Position numbers and translations under genes: made by a program. Positions 57,709 through 64,000 of a DNA stretch of 64,000 nt are shown piece after piece. Location: contig NC_081824.1 in NCBI RefSeq assembly GCF_030867095.1, forward strand, positions 115,266,162 to 115,330,161, given 5' to 3'. The DNA comes from Alligator mississippiensis. Its lineage: Eukaryota > Chordata > Crocodylia > Alligatoridae. Position 1 is the stretch's first letter, and every line of letters starts with the position of its first letter. The notes below the pieces were generated by a model. The model had not been told where the DNA came from, made no database searches, and worked only from the letters and a program-made list of their open reading frames with translations.

Positions 57709-58755
57709 TTAAGTATCTGCAGGAAACAGATTAAGAGTAGATGAATCTGGTCTGAAAATCTTACCTGTCACTATCATTTTAAATGCTTGGCGAAACCAAG
57801 GATAAAATAAACCATAAATGATTGGATTACAGGCAGAATTGAAGTATCCCAGCCAGAGGAAGACATTATACAAGTCTTCTGGGGTTGAGAAATTAATGAA
57901 AGGATCAGTTATTGTAAGAACAAAGAATGGCAGCCAGCAAAAAACAAACACACCTATGACTATGCTTAATGTTTTAGTTGCTTTGCTTTCTATTTTTGTA
58001 GAGATTTTATTTTTTGTGTCTGAAACTGGTTTTAACATGTTGGAGGCTTTAGCAATTTGTGTGTCATGTTTCCTTGCCACAGTAAATATGTGGACATAAA
58101 TGCCCACCATGACTGTGCCTGGAATAAAGAAGGCTATAAGAGAAGCTAACACTCCCCAGAGCTTATTAACTATGAGTGTACATAAACCCCTGCAGTCAAT
58201 TGAAGCCACATAATTTTCAATGCCATCAGTATTCATCTCTGATAAAACCAGGCCAAAGGCAAATATGAACAGGACAGACCAACTAATTAATAAGAAAACC
58301 TCTACCACTGGGATAGTTATTTTGGTGACATAATGCAATGGGTCAGACACAGCATAGTAACGGTCAACAGAGATAAAACACAGGTGGAAAATCGAAGTGG
58401 TACACAGCATTATATCACAACAGGTATGGAGTTTACAGAAGACCTCTCCAAAATACCAGCATGACTCAACAGACCTGACCATGCTGTATGGCATAACTAG
58501 GGTACTAAGCAAAAAGTCTGTAGTTGCCATGGAGCAGATCAGCAAGTTGGTTGGAGAATGAAGCTGCTTGAAGTGAGAGATGGAAATGATCACAAGCATG
58601 TTTCCACCCAGTGTGAATACTATTGCTCCTCCCATGAAGATGCACATAGCACAGAGACTGAGTGTAGATTTTATGTTCCTGTGACATGAATTATTAATGA
58701 AGTCAAAACAGAATTGCATAGTCTGTAGATTCCTGAGTTCCGAAGAATTCATCAT
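57709..58755 (-). CDS. TAAR4: Trace amine-associated receptor 4, copy 2
   Basis: An intact 348-residue single-exon TAAR4 paralogue, head to tail with the copy at 41088. Two ATGs stand side by side (58755 and 58752); the second aligns with the start of copy 1. Ten residues differ from copy 1 in the first 53 (for example W7R, Y37C, F53L in copy 1 numbering), then only one: P161 in TM4 is leucine here (site 58271, a CpG-type change). C107, D114 (3.32), DRY, CWLPF, Y7.43 and NSACNPIIYGLFYPWF are kept. The TM4 proline is also present in mouse TAAR4, so its loss may affect folding or ligand range. Everything else predicts a working amine receptor. The ligand is unknown; that of mouse TAAR4 is 2-phenylethylamine. 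Confidence 0.95.
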   Translation of the reverse strand: MMNSSELRNLQTMQFCFDFINNSCHRNIKSTLSLCAMCIFMGGAIVFTLGGNMLVIISISHFKQLHSPTNLLICSMATTDFLLSTLVMPYSMVRSVESCWYFGEVFCKLHTCCDIMLCTTSIFHLCFISVDRYYAVSDPLHYVTKITIPVVEVFLLISWSVLFIFAFGLVLSEMNTDGIENYVASIDCRGLCTLIVNKLWGVLASLIAFFIPGTVMVGIYVHIFTVARKHDTQIAKASNMLKPVSDTKNKISTKIESKATKTLSIVIGVFVFCWLPFFVLTITDPFINFSTPEDLYNVFLWLGYFNSACNPIIYGLFYPWFRQAFKMIVTGKIFRPDSSTLNLFPADT

Positions 58756-58825
58756 CTGCGATAATCTGCAAAAATCTTTCCAAAAGTGTTTCTATGCAGC
58801 CAGTCCTGGGAAGGGAAAATACATA
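58756..58825 (-). promoter_or_regulatory. Leader and 3' splice site of TAAR4 copy 2
   Basis: On the minus strand, tattttcccttcccag ends with AG at 58806-58807, leaving 50 nt before the first ATG. The site aligns with that of copy 1 while the leader between site and ATG is poorly conserved. Confidence 0.5.
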
Positions 58826-58850
58826 AACAAAACTACCCGAACATTTGAAA

Positions 58851-59282
58851 TATCTACAGACATTGTATTAAGTTAAAATCTGAGGTTTGAGGTAACGGGC
58901 AAAATTCTGCTGTCAGCTAACATTAATTCAGAATGATCCTCATTTATTGCAATGAATTTACTCCAACGTCAGTGCCAGTATATCTTAGTTTGACCCAACT
59001 AGATGAAATAATTTATTAAAGATGTTTGAATGTTAAAATATTTAAAAATCCTTAGATGACTGGATACTTTTTCTGTAGAGTTTACACTCAATCTCATAAT
59101 CCATACACAAAAGGATACCTTCAATCCATGTGAAACTCACCTGTTCATACAGTTCTAACCATTATCTAAAACATCTTTGTTCCTAGAGATTATGCCTGTG
59201 TTTTCAAGCAAAACAAAGCAGCATTAGAGAATTCAGAGTGGTCAATGCTAAAATAAGTCTAACATATCACCATTGGAAGTTG
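58851..59282. other. Intergenic upstream of TAAR4 copy 2
   Basis: AT-rich. Homology with copy 1 stops near 58850. No gene seen. Confidence 0.5.
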
Positions 59283-59290
59283 CCCTAGAT

Positions 59291-59938
59291 CAGCAATCGG
59301 CAACCCCTGGCATGTGTACCAGAACACAGCAGGTGAGGCCATTTTCCTCGGCGCACTACAGATGGCCTGGGCTTTGGGCAGTTGTGGCAGGCAGCCAGGA
59401 GGCTGTAAACATCTTCACGGGGCTTTGCAGCTCTGGCACCGGCTCTGTGGTGGTAGCGGCTGCACGTGTGCCTCCAGGCGGACGGTGGGGAAGGGGCCAG
59501 GTTTGCACTGCCCCAGCCCCTTCCTGACCATGCGCCCAGAGGTGCTGCACAACTACCACTGCCATGGGGCCATTGCCAAAGCTGCAGAGACCCGCACAGC
59601 TGTTTGGAGCCTCCTGGCTGCCTGCCAGAGCTGGCCCAGTCTCTAGGCAGCTGCTGCAAGCAGCAGGCAGGCTGCAAACCACTGCACCAGGGCCCGGAGC
59701 TCTGGTACCAGCTATGTGGTGGCGGTGGCTGTGCATGCACCTCAGGGCACATGGCAGGAAGGGCTGGGGCAGCACAACCCAGGGCCCTCCCATACCATCT
59801 TCCCAGAAGCATGCATGGAGCCAGCAATGAGGATCGTGTCCATCACTGCTCCCCTGCCTATGGCGCACACAGTCAAGGCGTAGGTGGAGGTTGGTGTGTT
59901 TTTGGCAGCACACTGGGCAAAAACATTTCTGACCCCTG
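59291..59938. mobile_element. hAT-type element, 648 bp, with 8-bp target duplication
   Basis: Begins cagcaatcggcaacccctgg and ends acatttctgacccctg. It is flanked by ccctagat (59283-59290) and cccttgat (59939-59946), one mismatch. The GC-rich interior gives long open frames on both strands with no recognised domain; these are composition artefacts. Confidence 0.82.
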
Positions 59939-59946
59939 CCCTTGAT

Positions 59947-60715
59947 CATTTAAGAGTAAAAAAAGCATACACCAAATTAATTATTTTAGCTTGCCTTTAG
60001 ATAGGTCATTCTGTGTATACCTGAAAATTGATTTCTCTTTGTAATGAATGTCTAATGAGTGGCATTCTCGCATTACAAACTTGGCTAGGTTTAAGAGAAA
60101 TATAATATCAAAGTGCTAAGCAGTCAGTAACGCTTACTAAACCATCTTTACCTGAAAAGCACAAAAACATTTTGCAACACAGGTAAAAGAACAGCAGTTC
60201 TATGGACTCTCTATATAACCCTTTTACTGTGGAATCATAATGGACATACACTACCTATTATGTAAGACTTTTTTTTTTGCTTTTTACCTGTATTTACTAT
60301 TAGAAACCTATATTTTTAAGAAGAAAAATGCATTTGTGATATTACAATTTGCATGCTATCAGCTATGTGCATCTCGCTTGTGCCAACATGCTTGTACATC
60401 GCAAGGGGCAGCATAGTTAAAGAAGTAGAATTTGGAGGTTACCAGAAACTACACGCTGCATTCCAGAGCATATATGCTTAAGCACACAAACACGTGCAAT
60501 GTGCACACCCCAGTATTTGGTAGATAATTAGCATTATTTCATCATAAACTACAAGGCTCAAGCTAAGATGCTTTTTTATGTTACTATTTCCCCAAATGAG
60601 CCATACTCTAAGATAAAGTAGTTCAGGGGCATTTGAAGGATGTATTCTTCAATACAATGTAGATTTTTAAATCTATTAGCCCATCTCCCAGTCAAATTCC
60701 TTCTTCCAGCTCTGT
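59947..60715. other. Intergenic, nothing recognised
   Basis: AT-rich, no convincing frames or repeats. Confidence 0.5.
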
Positions 60716-60723
60716 ATTTCCAT

Positions 60724-61317
60724 TGGGGCCAGCCTTAGGAAAATAGTGCCCTGGGATAACTTGTATTTTGATGCCCTTTTTTTGAGTTTAAGTACGTAGT
60801 AGTATTAGCAAACGTTTCAGAAATAAAGCCCTGGTGGGAACTGCTGGGCTGGATTGGAAATATTGCTCCCCTGTGGCATCCTCCAGTGGTGGCGAAGCAG
60901 GGCAAGGGGAGAAGGAAGGGGGGAATGGTGGGGCTCATTTCTTACCAGACCCAAAGTGAAGAAGACGGCGAGCAGCACCAGGCAGATGCACATAGAGATG
61001 AACAGTCAGAACACAAGGGGCCGGTGCTGCTGGCTCATGCAGTAGAAGGACTCATAGAGCCAGTCACAGGTGCAGGGCAGTGTGTGCTGCTCGCAGGCCA
61101 CCTGCTCTGACCTCTCCAGCAAGTAGCAGCACCTCCTCATCATTGTCGAGCCCCGCAGCCAGCCAACTTCCACCCTTTCCGCCAAGTCAGCAGCACTGCT
61201 GCAGGCAGAGGCATGGTACAATCCAGAATGTAGGTGTGGTGTGTGTGCGTGTGTAGGCCCCCCTGGCCATGGTACCTTGGGCGTAGCCCATGTTGCCCAC
61301 CCATAAGGCTGGCCCTG
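60724..61317. mobile_element. hAT-type element, 594 bp, with 8-bp target duplication
   Basis: Left end tggggccagccttaggaaaa and right end cataaggctggccctg are inverted repeats of about 15 bp. atttccat at 60716-60723 and atttccac at 61318-61325 form the target duplication (one mismatch). The sequence style (ggccagccttagg...tgccctggg) is typical of a widespread hAT family. No transposase. Confidence 0.85.
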
Positions 61318-61325
61318 ATTTCCAC

Positions 61326-63365
61326 ATCCCTTTTTTCTCTCCCAGCTTTCAAGTGCACATAAACCCACTTTTGTGCTGTAAGGTACATTAGACATTTCTA
61401 GCTTCCTTTTCTAAAATCCATTTAAAACTCTATTGTATGAGATGATATAAACACTTATCATTATAAGCATATCATGGTTTTACCAGAGGTATCCCAAGTT
61501 GATGCTAAAATGTATGGTCATTGTTGTAGGGTTCAGTATCTGATAAAAAGACCTTCAAGAAGCCTCTATGCTGACCTTTGCTGAGTGCAAGTAGACCTGA
61601 CTAAAGCCTACTGCCACAACTTTGCGTGTGCCTGTATTTCCATGAGTGGTTGCTCTGAAATCAGAGAGATTATTTTTGTGTCTAAACTTTTGTGTCTAAA
61701 TTTTTGTGTATGTGGAAGATGGGGTGTGAGTGTGTCATCTTGCTAAAGTACTTTGAAAAAATCTGTTGCATTAATATGAATGAAAAATAGTGTGTACTTG
61801 GTGCCAGATTTTCGAATTCTATATAGATAGGTGTTCAAGCTACTTTTTAACAATCATCTCTCTAGGACTGCAGTCTCATGAGGAACAAAATTTCAGGACC
61901 AGAGTTGCTCTTAAATAATGCAGTGAATTTATATTCTTTCTGACACTGGCATAGACTAAATGGTAAAGATCATCCAGCTGTCATTCTGTCTTCAGTTTCT
62001 AAATGATCTTGCTACATATTTCTAGTTTAAATTGACTTCTATATTCTACACAGCTATTAAAATATTCCCATGAGACAGCTAGAAATATATATTCTGTACT
62101 ATCCACTGAAAAAAAATCATTACACATTTTTTATTATTACAGTGATTCTTCTATTCAGATTAGAAAATCAAGTAAATTACAATTATTCTTTTACTTTAGA
62201 AAATGTGTACAGAACATATAGAGGAAAAGATATTTTACGTGCTCTCACTCTCAGCATTTTACATCTTCATAGAAAAAAACATTTTGGATGGGATTTTTGC
62301 TTTTGTTTCTAATCTTTCATTACAGTCAGAAAAATAGTTAGACTCATCTTAATAGCTTTAGAGCTTGTATGCAAAACATGTTTGAATCTTCTTTCTCTTA
62401 CTAAAAACCTAACTGTTTAATTTCTCTTTTCATCCATACATCTTCTTTGTGGGAATGTTTAGTGGGAATGCATTTAAACCTTCCCTTTTTTTATAAGGCA
62501 GACTGGGTTGTTGCCAGTTTATATACAGTGGGAAAGACTTGTAGTTGTCTCTGGTGAGTTCACAAGAGGCCCATTTATGGCTTTTCTTTAGCAGGCTTTC
62601 CCTTCTGTAATTCTCCATTCTTCTGTTACAGCTATTGAAAAGACTGATGCACAAACAATCCAGTCTTTAGGTTATTATTATGGTATTACTGGAAGTAAAA
62701 AGATGAACTGTGATTCTGTCTAAATGTTACCTATAAAGTAATATGCACACTTTTATATTATGAGATTTATAGGACAGGGACTACCATTTACTCTATTTTC
62801 ATTAGGGCTGTTTAAACAGATTTTCTCAAACACATTTTATAATGGAAGAATGGATTTTTGATTAAGTGATATATATTTCTTACAAAAAGCATGTGTTTTA
62901 CCGTGGCACAAGTTGATTTTTCATCAGAAATTGGTGGCCTGAAAACCAAAATATTTTAATTCTAAAATGCCTCCAGTGTAGAGATTATGATTGCAATGCT
63001 TCATGTTGCCACATTCTTCCGTTTTCACTGGGCTTCACCATGAGACTTCATCTCCCATATATAATGCAGTCGTGAAACTATCAAGATGAGATGACATGAT
63101 CCAGGCTTGGAAGTTTGCCAGTGGGACTGCTTTGGGTTTAATCACAAGGCTCACTCTCAGGCCTTTGGTCTCCAAGTAGGTCTGTCAAGAGGTGGTGGAG
63201 ACAAGCTCAGAACAGTATCATTTGTGAGCTTCCAAGTATGAAACATACCTGCCAAACTGGGTGGGCAGGGCATGCCCAGGCCTTCTGGTACTGGCACATT
63301 CCTCCACTGCAATGCAGTCAAGACCTTGGGCACTTAAACACTGTGTAAGTGCTACATAGACATTC
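61326..63365. other. Intergenic, no gene seen
   Basis: AT-rich, possibly single-copy sequence. No TAAR3 or TAAR2 remnant was recognised, although they would be expected in this direction. Confidence 0.5.
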
Positions 63366-63373
63366 TTATAGAG

Positions 63374-64000
63374 CAGGGACAGGCAATTATTTCGGGCGGA
63401 GGGCTGCTTACCAAGTTGTGGCCAGCTGTCGAGGGCCTCATGGGTAGCCCCGCCCCTTGACAGGTGCCCCGCCCCCTGGTCACCAGCTTGGGACCAATGT
63501 CCCAATGTCTTGGGACCAATGTCCCAGGGTCAGCACCAGTGGGGCCCAAAGCAGGGTGGAGGCTGGCAGGAGTCTGTGGAGCCGGGTTGGGCTGCACCAG
63601 CAGGGAACGGGAGGAGCTGGTCTGGCTCCATAGAGCCCCTGCCAGCTGGGACCCTGTACTCCTGCTGCCCTGCTCTAGGCCCCGCCAGTGCTGGCCCCAG
63701 GACATTGGTGTGGGCCCCGTGCACCCGCTCACTCCCAGTGCCCCCCAGGCCCTCGGTACAGGCAGGGGGCAGCATGCAGCCCTGACCCCCTGCTCCTCTG
63801 CAGGGAACCAGCTGGTGCTGAGTGTGAGGAAAAGCAGCCCCTCCCCTGCCTGGTGGCCAGCGCTTCCTGCTGCAGCCGCTCACAGCCCATGTGGGGCTAT
63901 CCTGAGCAGGCACAGGCACGCCCATGCAGGCTGTGAGTAGCTACAGCACAGGGCACCAACCATGGGGTGGGTAAGGGGCCCCTTTTCCCCAGGCTCCTTC
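63374..64000. mobile_element. hAT-type element running off the window
   Basis: Begins cagggacaggcaattatttc, followed by gggcggagggctgcttacca. This is the inverted counterpart of the right end of the 7438 element (gcggccctctgcccaaaata). The GC-rich interior continues to the window edge. The candidate left target site is ttatagag (63366-63373). Confidence 0.65.

Larger units (their letters stand above)
42350..58850. repeat. Tandem duplication, copy 2 (contains TAAR4 copy 2)
   Basis: Same order of blocks as 32590-42195, enlarged by insertions: CR1 (43655-46030) holding an hAT, a fold-back element (47513-47871), CR1 (48451-49571), CR1 (51150-52118) and a solo LTR (55667-57261). It lacks about 260 bp and about 450 bp present in copy 1. 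Confidence 0.85.

Noticed and set aside
59285-59949. 180- and 197-residue frames on the minus strand, and 159-residue frame on the plus strand
   Set aside because: They overlap each other inside a GC-rich hAT element with clear target duplications; no transposase motif is present.
61326-63365. Search for TAAR3 or TAAR2 remnants near the right edge
   Set aside because: No frame carries TAAR motifs such as the TM7 fingerprint or DRY region.

Overview
The window reads as vertebrate nuclear DNA, most likely from a crocodilian, with a turtle as the alternative. Two things point there. Five intronless-coding trace amine-associated receptor (TAAR) loci can be read, and the intergenic DNA is filled with CR1 LINEs, small hAT transposons and fold-back elements, with almost no Alu/L1-type sequence. 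No bacterial-style operon, CRISPR array, tRNA or rRNA was seen.

Layout: 0-12 kb is repeat-rich: a 2.5 kb CR1, fold-back elements, a TAAR5-like relic near 6.2 kb, an hAT with clear target duplications at 7.4 kb and minisatellites. 12.9-14.5 kb holds a TAAR6/8/9-clade gene broken by one 4-nt duplication. 16.5-18.2 kb holds two CR1 copies in inverted orientation. 21.7-23.2 kb holds a second TAAR6/8/9-clade gene with an intact frame but DQY in place of DRY. 24-30 kb is intergenic and includes a broken Ty3/Gypsy-like gag-protease fossil. TAAR5 lies on the minus strand at 30.5-31.5 kb.

From about 32.6 to 58.8 kb a head-to-tail duplication carries two minus-strand TAAR4 genes (41.1-42.1 and 57.7-58.8 kb). 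Copy 2 has taken further insertions: two CR1s, an hAT, a fold-back element, another CR1 and a 1.6 kb solo LTR. 59-64 kb is intergenic, with three hAT elements.

Gene order and orientation (6/8/9-clade genes on plus, then TAAR5 and TAAR4 on minus) match the amniote TAAR cluster as known from human 6q23, so TAAR3/2/1 would be expected beyond the right edge. The receptors are expected to act singly in olfactory neurons, sensing volatile amines through Golf and cAMP. All five loci share a pyrimidine-tract/AG just upstream of the start codon, suggesting a non-coding first exon spliced to a single coding exon.

The most interesting signal is the mosaic identity between the TAAR4 copies. About 964 bp covering most of the coding region and the 3' flank differ at only 2 sites, both CpG-type transitions. 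The first 157 bp of the coding region and the 5' leader are strongly diverged. A second tract, 1,194 bp, differs at 4 sites inside sequence that is otherwise several percent diverged. This looks like recent patchy gene conversion over an older tandem duplication. All identity figures are by eye.
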